The notes below the pieces were generated by a model that saw nothing but the letters and a program-made list of their open reading frames with translations, did not search any database and had not been told where the DNA came from. The translations under genes were made by a program, and so were the position numbers. A stretch of DNA of 30,684 nt from Leucogyrophana mollusca (taxonomy: Eukaryota; Basidiomycota; Agaricomycetes; Boletales), in contig MU266616.1 in the NCBI GenBank assembly GCA_021014945.1, positions 1-30,684 on the forward strand, read 5' to 3'. Positions 10,539-21,376 of this stretch are shown piece by piece. Every line of letters begins with the position of its first letter. The first letter of the stretch is position 1.

Positions 10539-11412
10539 ATGTACCACCTACTCAAAGGTCTCCACGAGTATCTCACAAGGTAGGAACACGCTGCACACTC
10601 GGAGGCGGACTAACAGGTGCAGGAAGGAAGAATTTTCAATAATAATAATCGGCCTCGATGGCGCCGGGAAGACGACGCTCCTCGAGAACATAAAGTCGCT
10701 CTACAACCACACCCCGCCTCCCCAGCCTAGCAAGATCGCACCCACAGTCGGGCAGAACCGTACGTCCCACGGCCATGAGCGCGATAGCGCATGATTGAAT
10801 GGACTCGACACACGCAGTGGGCAAGATCTCGCTCCCCTCGACCATCCTCAACTTCTTCGACCTTGGCGGCCAGCGCGGTATCCGCTCGATATGGCACCGC
10901 TACTACGACGAGTGCCATGCCGTAGCTTACGTCCTCGACGCTTCCGATAGAGAGAGACTCGCCGAGGGATGGGAGGTCTTTGGTGCGTCCGCCCCATCCA
11001 ATCCCCCCCCCCGTTCACCGCTCACCGACCTACCAGACTCCGTCCTCTCCTCCCCGCAGACGCTCAACGTCCCCCTCCTCCTCCTCGCGAACAAACAGGA
11101 CGCCCCCCACGCGCTGTCCGTCACCGAAATCAGGAACGACTATCAGGACTGGGACCAGCGCCGGCGGGACTCGGCGCGGCGCCGCCCAGACTTTGCGCCC
11201 GACGAGGAGCGCAGGAGGGAGCGCATCGCGAGCCTCGACGTGATGGGCATCTCCGCGCTCGAGGGCCGTGGCGTGCCCGAGGCGGTCGACTGGCTGTTCC
11301 TGCGGGTGCAGAATAGCAGGAGGTGAGTGAGCGTGCTTGCGTTTTTCGTGACCCGAGGGTGTATGTGCTCATTCGCTCTGACACTAATAGGGAGCGCGGC
11401 GAGAGGATATAG
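10539..11412 (+). CDS. ARL3: ARFRP1/Arl3-type small GTPase, copy A
   Basis: Five exons (10539-10579, 10623-10759, 10818-10982, 11037-11322 and 11391-11412) give 216 residues, close to the usual ~200. GTPase motifs are complete: P-loop GLDGAGKT at 24-31, switch I threonine T55 in PTVGQN, DLGGQ at 74-78, NKQD at 133-136 and the SAL motif near the C-terminus. The start MYHLLKGL has a bulky second residue and no glycine. That matches yeast Arl3, which is N-acetylated and recruited to the trans-Golgi through Sys1, and not myristoylated ARFs. A charged insertion (DQRRRDSARRRPDF region) lies between NKQD and SAL. The expected role is Golgi recruitment of the Arl1/golgin pathway. This is the only complete copy in the window. 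The symbol follows yeast; the animal name is ARFRP1. Confidence 0.9.
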
Positions 11413-11603
11413 TGTTGGTTGTCGGCTTACTTGTGTCGAGTGATACAGTGTGTATGTATGGTTTTTAATAGTGCTTAGCTCCCTAGGCCTCGATGCACGC
11501 GACTCTTAATCCCAATGTTCAACTGCAGTAATGAGCCACTACATCTCCGCCGCCACCCGGAACCACTCAGACGAAGGGTCCCCGCCTGGCGCCCGAATGA
11601 TTG

Positions 11604-12235
11604 TCAAGCTGACAGCAACTCCGCGGCTTTGTATATCCAATCCTCCAGGTTAGAACTCGTTCTCGAGCCTTTACGACCACCAAATGCGGGTTTCTGATGG
11701 GGTGCACCTCTGGGAACAACCTTGAACGGCCGAGCCGCCAAACGGAGCGCCAAAGTTGTCGAAAAATTGGCCTTGGAACACCCAGATGTTCCCCGATTAG
11801 GGGTGCACATGCGAAACAGGTGTGTAGCATAAGCAGGCATATATTATCAGAACAGCATTCAGCGGGGTGAACTATAACTCCCCTGGGTATAGGAGGCACC
11901 CCTAGGGCGATAAGTTTGGTGCGATGTCTCCAATATCGTGCATTGCGGATGATTCCTGCCACAGCGCCCTCATTCTTAACGACTGCGCGCGAACGCAACA
12001 TTCCGCTGCTGAGGCCACCGAGGGCGACGCAGAAGCGCGCGACAACCTCGCCTACCATCGATCGTTTGCTGGGATCATCCTGGACCACGTCGCCCACCAG
12101 CGCCGAGTCCATAAACCCAGACCCGACTTTTGTAAATTGTCTGCGATGCAGTTCCTTGATCAGATATGCCCCGGCGACGTACTGGTGCGACGCTATTTCT
12201 ATTGCCCGATCTCGACTCCGTGGGGATGCGTCCAT
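11604..12235 (-). CDS. unidentified gene, copy A (probably partial)
   Basis: A minus-strand reading frame is shared with block B. The best conserved part includes GAVAGIIRNA and GVPPIP, present in both copies. Downstream in another frame, ending at 11604, is a basic stretch with PAFGGRKGSRTSSNLEDWIY, so an intron near 11880-11760 is likely. Relative to copy B the 5' part is missing: similarity stops at about 12195, before the ATG at 12235. I do not recognise the family. Copy A may be a 5'-truncated remnant cut off by the duplication breakpoint. Confidence 0.4.
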
Positions 12236-12660
12236 TACTGACTATAGTATTTTCAAACTGACACACAAGCCCCATCTGACGCGCGAGTTGCGGCTAGAAG
12301 GTGATACCCAGGGAAAATTGGCATCATGATCTCCACGTGTGTCCCGGTCCTTCCTGCTAGATGTCCACATTCGGGGGCGTAACGAGGGCGGAGGGGTAAC
12401 CGCACTCCTTGAGCCAGTAGTAGCCCGTTTGCTATTTACCAATCTGTCGCAACTTTTGGACTAAAGGGAAGCCGAATGGAAATGTGGGATGCTGCAAGGT
12501 ATATGGATGAGGATTGTAGATCCACCCGGAGATCACCCAAGGTTTGGTGTGGACGACAGGGCTGCGTTTCCTGTTGTGATTCCCTTGGAGCGCCTTTACA
12601 TAGCGTCTACGCTAAACGCCGTACATGATAAGGGCGGCGCCAACAGTGAACCCCCCTATC

Positions 12661-13807
12661 ATGTCTTTCGAACTCACCTCCCAAGATCGCGTTCGTTCGT
12701 ATATCAACAACCACACCGACTTTGACGCAGCCGATGACCCAATTGAGCCTTTGAAGGGTGGTTACTTCAATTATATTTGGCGTGTGCGATTGAGCAATCC
12801 CTATGGGTGCCATAAAAGCATCATATTGAAGTATGCCCATTCATCAGCTGCAAAAGTACGTTCAGAATCGACAGTTAAGAGATTGGTGAGTACTCACCAT
12901 GCCTCGAGATGCCACAAAGAATGACTGGTCACGGTAGCAATACGAGTACCTAGCCCTCAAAGCCATCTCCGGAAGTTCACTCTGCGATGGGGTCACTCTT
13001 ATTGGAGTTCCGGCTGTCATTCATTACGATGAAAAGAGCCACATCTTGATCGTACAAGACCTCGGCACAATACCAACCCTCCTCGATTATTTGTGCAACC
13101 AATCTCCCCCTCCCTCCAACGTAGTTGCGCTCATGGCGACTAAGCTCGCCGAGTTCATCGCAGATCTCCACAGCTGGGGAAAGTGCAATGACACTCTACG
13201 CCTTATGCTCCCCCCTGTGCAGGAAATCGCGGAGACGCCAACTATGAACGTCCTCATTCCACACGCTGCCAAATCGGGTGTTGTCGACCCACTTCTAGAA
13301 CAGGCCACGGAAATGTTCAGCGCCGAATCGCTGACGTCCGACGAGACGCTCATTATGGGTGACTTCTGGCTCGGTAACATACTTATCGACATCGAGGATG
13401 GCCCAACTGGAATCAAGGTCGTTAAGAAGCTGTGGGTTATTGACTGGGAATTTTGCCGATACGGGAACCCTGCCGAAGATATCGCGAGCTTCGCTGGGGA
13501 CTGCTTCTTCCTATCGCGTTTCAAAAATCCCACTATGGGCGAATGCCTGCGTCACCACTACCTCGAAACATATGCCCGTCTAGCGACAGTGAGAGTGGAC
13601 CCTTTCCGGGTAGTGGTGGGGATGGGTGCACATTGGATTTGTTGGGCGGAGCTAGTGGGATGGGGGAATGAGAAGGAAGTTCGCGAGTATGCTGAGATTG
13701 GACTAGAGTATCTTCGTCGAGGGAAGGACAGGTCCGAAGATTGGCTGACCACAAGCTGGGCGAAGGAACTTGGACGACAAGCATGGTACATGCGAAGCAA
13801 AGCTTGA
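12661..13807 (+). CDS. APH-family kinase-like protein, copy B
   Basis: Two exons (12661-12885 and 12938-13807) with the same 52 nt intron position as copy A give 364 residues. All key positions are kept without indels: MGDFWLGN with D217, and D244 in VIDWEFC. The same methionine replaces the motif histidine, so the change predates the duplication. Roughly 31 of about 250 second-exon residues differ from copy A. The protein ends ten residues earlier, because the codon after MRSKA is TGA here and CGG in copy A. An intact frame despite this divergence suggests that selection has kept both copies, while their F-box and GTPase neighbours in block B decayed. Confidence 0.83.
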
Positions 13808-13843
13808 GGCATGCATGCACGCTCGCGCGCCATCTGAGTACAG

Positions 13844-15178
13844 CTACACGAAGTCTAGGATCGTGTGTGTCCTTCCCCAGCAATTAAAGACCATTCTGCC
13901 ACGATACCCATCGAAAGCCTTGATACTCGTCATCTCGTCCATCCTGAGATTGCGGAAGCACAGCAGGTCGCCATCAAATGCCATTTGCGTCTCTGACGAT
14001 GAACGCTCCAATGCGTGTGATTGTACGATCGTCAAAGCTATACACTCCCCTAGTGCGACCGTAAAGACAGGCAGGCACTGTGAGGTCGACGTGGCTACGC
14101 CAGAGCACAGGAAGAGGAAACTCATTGACGATTTGATACGCCACCGACCCAGCGTCCCCCACTGAGGGAGCAGTCAGCTTGAGGCGTATGATTCTGAGGT
14201 GCATGCATCGATTGCCAACCAGAGACATGTGAGTGGCTCTGGTGATACGGTTAACAGTAGAGTCGCGGAGGATGACCAGAGATTGCCCGAGATGTTCCAC
14301 GACGTCTTGATTCGATAGAGGATGGGTGGTGACGGTCGCCCGGGAGTGGAGAGTTAAGCTCGCGAACTCGTTAGACGAGGGAGGGATCAAATACGCATTG
14401 ACCTGGGTTCGCTCTTCTCGCCAGCCCCCATTAACAGCCCGACCAGCGAAGTCACGGAAAAGGAGCACGTGAATTGTCGACGACAATTTCCTCCGAGACA
14501 ACCCTCGCGCCAGTAAGATGGGAGTTGATATGCTAATGAACGTCGATTAGCGACATTTGGGATGTCGGAAGGTATGAGTTACGTACGCCAGAGTTCAATA
14601 CGCTGAGAGGAAGCTGGTGGCGCTGATAGGTGTAGATATCGACGAATGCGGCATCGACGGAGGCATGCATGTGTATGGCGAGAAGCCGAGGGCCAATGGT
14701 TAGCTCTACCCATTTAAATCTGCAGTCGATCTGTATGACCGGTCCAGGTCGTAGCACCGAATCTGCCTGTGCTCTTTCAGCGTGAACAACCACCTGCCAG
14801 AGAGGAGACCGAATATATTGATGTGGCCGACGTTTATAGTACGCGATGCCACGGGCTTTGCTTTCGGGTTCGCAGGCCAGTTAAGGTCCAATCGAGAGCT
14901 CCGGACAGGAGCTTGTTCGCGGAACTGCGCTGACTGCCATGTAAATGGACCAGGGGGTCGAAGCAACGACGAGGAACGGTGATATTCGCCCAGACCAATC
15001 GATTACATGACAGTTGTTGAAATAGCTTGGAAACCTAGAAACAAAGGGCCTCTAGGATGGAGAAGGCGGGTAAGACTCTGCCAACGGTATCACCGACCTG
15101 CCGCAAATGGAGCATGTTCATAGTTGGCAGCGGACTGGCGATTTCAATCAGGATGTCATGAGGTAGATCTTGAAGCAT
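13844..15178 (-). pseudogene. F-box gene, copy B (deleted and frameshifted)
   Basis: The start at 15178 opens MLQDLPHDILIEIAS, and the conserved first intron follows. About 296 nt present in copy A are missing in the middle, so that sequence equivalent to QIRCYDLD is joined directly to the region around QIDCRFKWVEL near 14745. A second deletion of about 17 nt near 14000 shifts the frame in the last exon. The C-terminal 40 codons (DGDLLCFRNLRMDEM and on) are then read in another frame. Remaining sequence is about 90% identical to copy A. The product cannot be full length. Confidence 0.8.
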
Positions 15179-15396
15179 CGATACAACTCCTTGAAACGAC
15201 TCAGTACATCCTGAAAGGGGTCACTTTCACCTGAGAAAACCTACCATGTCCAAGTCTGCAGGTTATACAGCTTCGAACCTACTGATGAACGAGATGGAGT
15301 CGGAACAGATGTTGATGTCCGTTTGATGTCACCACGGTTCAGCCCCGAAGTATAACACGAGCAAACAACCACCCATAACTCATCATAATGATTAAT

Positions 15397-16078
15397 AGTT
15401 AAATAACCACACGCCGCCTCCCCAGCCGAGCAAAATCGCACCCACAGTCGGGCAGAACCGTACATCCCACGCCCGCGAACTCGATAATCAATGCATGACT
15501 GAATAGACCCGTGGCTGCGATGCACGCAGTGGGCAAGATCTCGCTCCCCTCGACGATTCTCAACTTCTTCGACCTTGGCGGCCAGCGCGGTATCCGTTCG
15601 ATATGGCACCGCTACTACGACGAGTGCCACGCCGTAGCTTACGTCCTCGATGCTTCCGATAGAGAAAGACTCGCCGAGGGATGGGAGGTCTTCGGGGTGT
15701 CACGGTCCTACCCCCATCCATCCACCCCCGCTCACTCACCACCTACCAGACTCCGTCCTCTCCTCCCTGCTGACGCTCAACATCCCCCTCCTCCTCGCGA
15801 ACAAGCAGGGCGCCCCGCAGGAATCAGGAACGACTACCAGGACTGGGACCAGCGCCGCCCGGACTTCGCGCCCGACGAAGAACGCAGGCGGGAGCGCATC
15901 GCGAGCCTCGACGTCATGGACATCTCCGCGCTCGAGGGCCGCGGTGTGCCCGAGGCGGTTGACTGGCTGTTCCTGCGGGTGCAGAATAGCAGGAGGTGGG
16001 TTAGCGTGCTTGCGTCTTATGTGGCCCTGGGTGTGTGTGCTCATTCGCTCTGATAGGGAGCGCGGTGAGAGGATGTAG
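15397..16078 (+). pseudogene. ARFRP1/Arl3-type GTPase, copy B (5' deleted)
   Basis: Exon 1 and most of exon 2, including the P-loop, are gone. The sequence resumes at about 15400 in the middle of exon 2 (equivalent to NHTPPPQPSKI). Exon 3 with DLGGQR is intact at 15530 onward. The donor of the next intron is altered, and a 16 nt deletion near 15825 removes the region after NKQ and shifts the frame. An unspliced 180-codon frame from 15511 runs through the old intron and regains the original frame downstream (RNDYQDW), but it has neither the P-loop nor the NKQD motif. It cannot be a working GTPase. Confidence 0.85.
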
Positions 16079-16224
16079 CGTTGGTTGTCGCTTTACTTTT
16101 GTTGAGTGATACGGAGTGTGTATGTGTGGTTTTTAATTGTGCTTGGCTCCTCAATGCATGCGACTCTTAACCCCAATGTCCAACCGCAGTAATGGAGCCA
16201 CTGCAGCCCCGCCATTACCCGGAA

Positions 16225-17181
16225 TCACTCCAGACGAAGGGTCCCCGCTTGGCGCCCGAGAGATTCTCGAGCTGCCAGCAACCACGCGGCCGCGAGAACC
16301 CGTTCTTGAGCCTTTACGACCACCAAATGCGAGTCTCTGGTTGGTGGAGGCACCTCTGGGATTGATCTTGAACGGTTGAGCTGCCAAATGGAGTGCCAAA
16401 TTGTCGAAAAGTTGGCGTTGGAATATTCAGATGCTCTTCGGTTAGGGGTGCGCAAACGAAACAGGTATGTAGCATAAACAGGCATATCAGAACAAATATT
16501 CATGGTGGGTATAGGTGGCACCCCTCGAGCGATAAATGTGATGCGACGTTTCCGATATCCTGCATTGCGGATGATTCCTGCCACAGCACCTTTGTGCTTA
16601 TCGACCACACGCAAGTGCAATGTCCCGCTGCTGAGGCTATCGAGGACGACGCGGCAGCGCGTGACGTCCTCATCGTTTGCTGGGACATGCTGGACCATGT
16701 TGCCCACCAGCGCTTCCATAGACTCAAACTCAAACTTGTCTGCAACGGAATCCATTGGTCAGAGGTGCTTGGGCGACGTGCTGATGCAATGCGCTTGGAT
16801 GAAGTCTTTTTTGATGAGATTTCCGGTGTGGTGTGTATCGGTCTGGAATGGCTTGCGAGGCTCATTGGACCTCTGGAACTCAGAAACGGTTTTATCGGCG
16901 CCGCCGAAGTCGCGTCTTAGGCGCGGCTGACACGGATGAAACGGGTCGATATAGAGGGTCCTGGCGTTCATCATGGCGTTTAGATTCATACAGTCGCTAA
17001 CGCAGACATCAATGTGAAGCGACGCAGCGCAATAAATCACTACGAGCCGGCCCGCCAACGAGCAACGTGATGAGTCATAAACCCTGGTGGCACCGCGAGT
17101 GGTCGACCCGAGGTCGTTGATACCTCGACGAAATATCTCACCTCGAGGAGTTGTCGAATCGCGGGTCAGAATAGAGTCCAT
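16225..17181 (-). CDS. unidentified gene, copy B
   Basis: This is the copy B counterpart of the minus-strand gene at 11604-12235, with extra upstream sequence. An open stretch starts at ATG 17181 and stops at 16759. A second stretch in the same frame follows directly (16755-16225) and includes DVTRCRVVLDSLSSG, GAVAGIIRNAGY and GVPPIPT. An intron ending at the CAG near 16741 could bridge the TGA, but no donor is convincing. The 3' part differs from copy A in length and frame. No family is recognised. It may be a multi-exon gene or another decayed copy. Confidence 0.35.
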
Positions 17182-17401
17182 TGCTCCATCGACTGGGAGT
17201 TGGCGATTACCCTTTCAACTTTGTTTCTGCGCGCTGATCCAACCATTAATGATCATGCACATGCTCTAAATCATATTAATTGGTCCATTTACGCCATCAT
17301 CCAGTTGTAACCCACCGAGGTCCCAAAGCGTCCACATCCAACAGGACATATAACCCTCATTCTCAAATACATATAGTACCCCAGCCCCGCAAAGGCTCAG
17401 A

Positions 17402-18420
17402 TCACGGCTCAGGGGTCAATCTCAGCTGATTTTCCAGGTACGAATAGTCCGGCTGATCATCGAAACTGCAGACAAGGGTGGGTCAGCAACCAAGACTCCC
17501 CAAAACAACAACAGACGCACCCAAGACTTTGAGCGTGGTCCAAGAACGACTGGAGCGCGGAGGGCACCGGTGGAGATAGCCGCGAAAGCACGAAATCTCG
17601 CTTCTGCTCCGCGCATTGGCGACCGTCTTTGCACCCATACCAAGGAAGAGTCCCGTGTGCGAGGTAGATGAGCGTATACGCGAGGGAGACCATGTCGTCC
17701 CGCCGGCCGTGACCTAGGAGAGTAATCGAAAAGTGCATGACGCGCAGAAGCTAAGCGACTCACGCATTCCCTTGTGTACGTTGACGCTCATGAACGGTAC
17801 CGTCCCCACCGCGCCAAACGACTCGTACTCTCCCACCTCCAACTCCTCATAGCGTTTTGCGTCCCCAAAATCGACCAGGTACGGCTCTAATGAGCCGTCC
17901 ACCGGAAGCATCAGGTTATCGGGCTTCACGTCCCTATGGACGTACCCTTTCTCGTGCACGCCCCGTAGGGTTTTTATCTAGACGGGATGTTGGGTTAGCT
18001 GCGGAGGTGACTCGGACTCCACGTCACACGTACCAGGGCTCGGCCAATGGTGTAGACCTTATCTACGGAAAGGACTCCACCTGAGGCACGCAGGAGGGCT
18101 TCGAGGGTGTCTCCGAGACACTCCATAACTAAAAAGCCATGGTCCTTCCACGACCAAGCGATGATGCACCGCGGGACCCCGGGGATATATAGGGCCCATC
18201 CGCCTGTACGTTCTGTATTCCGTGCGGGTGCGGCGGTCGCTGCACTGGGTTTTCATCGCCACTTTTTCGCCCGTGTGGCAGTCTTTGGCGATCACCACAA
18301 AACCTGCAGGGCTGAATACATTTCAGGTAAAGCCACAATGTGTGCTTACCATAGTTCCCATCCCCCGCGTAACTGCACAACCAGTACTTATCGAAGATCG
18401 GGGTTAATGAGCTGAACAGG
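17402..18420 (-). CDS. CK1-like protein kinase (one frameshift, start not found)
   Basis: Kinase motifs run in order on the minus strand: a glycine loop (GDGNYGFV), VAMK, HGFLVMECLGDTLEALL, HRDVKPDN, DFGDAKRY, GTVPFMSVN and RRDDMVSLAYTLIYLAHG. The last two segments are hallmarks of the casein kinase 1 family. Exons are 18350 upward, 18303-18034, 17977-17764, 17713-17521 and 17465-17402. The introns are 46, 56, 50 and 55 nt, and the last exon ends PDYSYLENQLRLTPEP. Exon 18303-18034 contains one extra base near 18183-18205, between EYRTYRR and YIPGVPRC. No in-frame ATG precedes FDKYWLCSYAGDG before a TGA, so an upstream exon is missing or lost. It is either a recent pseudogene or carries a sequencing error in a GGG/CCC run. 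Confidence 0.75.
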
Positions 18421-18660
18421 TCACGGCCGTGGGTACAAAGATGGCATCAGCGTCGAAGCCCGGTGAAAATCGGCGGGTGAGGAAAAATAACGCGGTGATG
18501 GAAATCCAAAAGTGGGGGTGGTCTATGGAATGCAAGTGTTGGGACGCCGCTCGAGTGATGTTGATGTTCGTCGGCACGGGATGGTACAGGTGTGACATAA
18601 TTGCCAACGCCAGCCACACGTGGCCGCGGCCGGGGCCAAACAGGCGGCTGGCAGATCGAC

Positions 18661-18760
18661 TGGCGGGAGCGAGGCTCGGGCAGCGGAGAAGCACCGAATC
18701 AGAAGGCGCGCTCCTTCCTATCCTAGAAAATTGCCAATCTCAATTCAATCCCTTACGTAA
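18661..18760 (+). repeat. direct repeat, copy 1
   Basis: About 85% identical to 20971-21066. The core is a near-palindrome (18702-18717) followed by CTTCCTATCCTAGAAAATTGCC. In the frame reading RSTESEGALLPILENCQ most differences from copy 2 are at third positions. A GTAAGT with a CGCAG about 45 nt later directly follows, as at the second copy. Confidence 0.7.
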
Positions 18761-19984
18761 GTCTCACTCGACCTCTTTTCCAAGCGTATCGCCGTGTCGC
18801 AGTATGAAGTCCAAACGATCAGCAGGGGCCACAGACAGGTTGCGATACGGGAAAGCCACAGCCCCGCCAGAGCCCCTGTTCTGTTTGGTGCATCGACTCA
18901 ACTCTATACTCGGGATTGTACGATGGACCTAGGCATAACTATAACCAGTACTGTGCAGAGTCGTGTGGCGGTGAAATTCCTTTCCTGTAGATCCAGCACC
19001 GACCTGAGCACCCGTCCTACGCGCCAAACACATCACAAGCTCCTCCCGCCCCACGTCCATCACGAGCCCCCTCTCCCTACGTGCATCCGGCCTCAACCCC
19101 TCGCGCCTCCCCGCCATCCCGAACTCGGCTCCTGGCCCCCAGGGGTGCGCTGTCCTCGCCCAAAGGGAGCCCGCCGCCGCTATCAGGCTACCAGCACCTG
19201 GCCGAGTCGTCTTCGGGGGATGTACACCGGCGGCAAACTCGAGCTGGGATCCGAGGTGGGCGTCGTGATGATGATGATAGTAACGATGGAGTCCAGAGGG
19301 GACCATATGGTTGGTTGAATGTGTGCGTACTGCGAATTGATGTTCCGGCGTGCGATGAGTCTGATTTGATGACAATGTACGCCGCTGTCCCTGGTCCTGA
19401 GCAGCGGAGCCGGGCCCCGCGAAGTGCACTCTAGACTACGACTACATAATCTAGACCCGAGCTCCGCGACCTCGACGCCGGCTGCAGGGACAATCGTCCC
19501 AAATAGTAATACGTGTGATAAACACTCAGAGTCATTAGAACAAGCGTGCGATGACACACAAAACGAAGGCCTGGCCTCCGCCACCTGAGGATACGAGTAA
19601 GAGAAAGAACGGGGGGGCGGGCGGCCGGGCATCGTGAAAAGCGGCGGTAGTGCTGGTGGGCGGGGTGGGCGGGCTTGGTGACGTGCGAACGGAACTGGAT
19701 GTGCAAGGTGGCCCTGCCCATGCGCGACTCGGCCAACGCCCAAACTCTCTCAATCAGACATGCACCCGGCGGAGCATTTATGCATACATGCATAGCGCGG
19801 ACTTCGGAGATGTCAGTGGTAGGGGAGTTACGTTGGCGGCCACACAAATCCAAATCACGCGCGTCCTTGACTCCTTTTCGTAGCGGGCTCGCTGCCCCGC
19901 CAGGTGGCGTGCGACGGATGAAGGACTTTGCCTGGGCGGGCGCTGGTTGGGCGACTCCGGGTTGGTCCTGGGGCTTTAGGCAGG

Positions 19985-20235
19985 ATGGAAACTGCTTCTA
20001 CTTCCCCCAAGCCCGATGGCACTCCCGATGGAACGTCGACGCCCAAGCCCCGATGGAACGACCACGCCAAGAACGTGACGGAAACTGCAAACCTCAACGT
20101 CACAACGGAAAATAGGAGCCTTGGCCACGACGGAATTACCAGGAGGTAAACTACAAATCTCAACGCCACGACCATGACGGAAGTTGCAAGCCTTGTGAAC
20201 GGCCACGCGGAAACGTCCGAGGCGCCGTTACCCAA
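19985..20235 (+). repeat. degenerate tandem repeat
   Basis: Repeated variants of a GACGGAAACTGCAAACCTCAACG-like unit occur here, for example near 20085, 20145 and 20175, mixed with GATGGAA motifs. The copies are too diverged to fix the period by eye. It looks like a decayed minisatellite. Confidence 0.4.
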
Positions 20236-20970
20236 TGTTACCTTGACTCTAGGCCTCGGGCTGGGCTGGCGGCAGAGGGCGTTTCTGGGTGGGAGGGATG
20301 GGGTGTGGGGGTGTGGACGAGGGTGTGGACGAGGGTGTGGTGGGTGCAGGTTGGCGGACGACGGGGGTGAGGGCTACCAAGTGACAGGGGTGCTGACGAG
20401 TGACTGAAGGGTGCTACAGTGAACAACGAAGACGGTAGACGAGACGAGAGTTGGCGGGACCAGTCAGCGAATTGAGAAATAGCGGACATGGTGAGTGTTA
20501 GTTGGGAGAACCCGAGGGCGCTGGCTAGCAGTAGCAGATACGGCGAAAGCCATAGCCACTGCACGCTGGACTTGTGGAACGACTAGAGTCATAGGACCCA
20601 CCGAAACTGAGAGGGGCATGGTGCGGGACGGGAGTGACTGGTGCGGTACACGGCTCGAAGCCAGCGCCAAGTATTAGTATACCGAATTGACATATGCATT
20701 GGCGGGGCCCCGCCGAACCCACCTGCTGCCGACGATGATCGTGATCAATCGCCAGTTAGTATAGCAAGCCTGCATTAGTGGACCAAAACACGCCAGCAAG
20801 TAAGATCCGCGGCGCCCCACGTCCATGCGCTGTTCGCTCGGAGCCGACGTCGATGCACACATGCAGCCGAAGCGCGAAGTCAGCGGCATAGTGTAAATGT
20901 GATTAGAACCAGGGAACGTGGCGGGGTGCTGATAAGATGCCTGGCAACGGAGGCAAGCAAGAAGACCGAA

Positions 20971-21066
20971 GGGCGGGGGCGAGGCAGCGGAGAAGCACAA
21001 ATTCAGAAGGAGCGCTCCTTCCTATCCTGGAAAATTGCCAATTTCAATTCAATTTCATTTACGTAA
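20971..21066 (+). repeat. direct repeat, copy 2
   Basis: Partner of 18661-18760. It contains a perfect 16 nt palindrome, GAAGGAGCGCTCCTTC, at 21006-21021. It ends at a GTAACC that is followed by TTGCAG about 48 nt later. The large gene's start codon is about 310 nt downstream. Confidence 0.7.
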
Positions 21067-21376
21067 CCACCCAACCTCCTCCCTCCCTCCCTCCTCGTCG
21101 TTGCAGATCAAAGCAGGTCGCTGTGCGTATGCGTGGGGCGGGAAGAGATGAGAAGGCGGGTGATGTCGATCGATTAGCTTTTGACTAGCAGTGACAGCGA
21201 AGAGCGGGTGGGGAGAGCCCGAAGCGGGGCAAGGTAAGCGTTGCGTCGATTGTAGTACTAAGTAATTTCCGAAAGAGGGAAAGCTCGCCGCAGCCCTGTC
21301 CTCGTCAAAAAAACGATCCTCGTTCACCCGAGCCCACCTCGTCTCGCCTCTCTTTATCTCTTTGCACCCTTACCTT

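Larger units (their letters stand above)
7193..12195. repeat. tandem segmental duplication, block A
   Basis: This roughly 5.0 kb block is repeated in the same orientation as block B at about 12434-16790. Gene order is identical: APH-like kinase (+), F-box gene (-), ARFRP1-like GTPase (+) and an unidentified gene (-). The A-to-B offset falls stepwise from 5245 at the kinase to 5228 in the F-box 3' part, 4932 at the F-box start, 4712 at GTPase exon 3 and 4673 at the GTPase end. Each step marks a deletion in B relative to A. Similarity begins at a TTTAC(T/C)AATC(C/T)GTCGCAA stretch (7195) and fades near 12195. Confidence 0.9.
12434..16790. repeat. tandem segmental duplication, block B
   Basis: This is the second copy of the four-gene block, starting about 240 nt after the end of block A. 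It is about 650 nt shorter through deletions inside the F-box gene (about 17 and 296 nt) and the GTPase gene (about 220 and 16 nt, plus smaller ones). The kinase remains open. The copies therefore decayed unevenly, B losing the F-box and GTPase functions. The unidentified gene extends further upstream in B than in A. Confidence 0.9.
18421..21376. other. intergenic region with degenerate repeats
   Basis: Nearly 3 kb separates the CK1-like kinase from the large plus-strand gene. It is GC-rich, and several open stretches of 100-190 codons exist on both strands, but none has recognisable motifs, conserved start context or plausible exon chains. The interval contains a ~100 nt direct repeat (18661-18760 and 20971-21066), a decayed tandem repeat around 19985-20235 and a short GTGTGGACGAGG repeat at about 20306-20345. 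No tRNA or transposase was seen. Confidence 0.6.
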
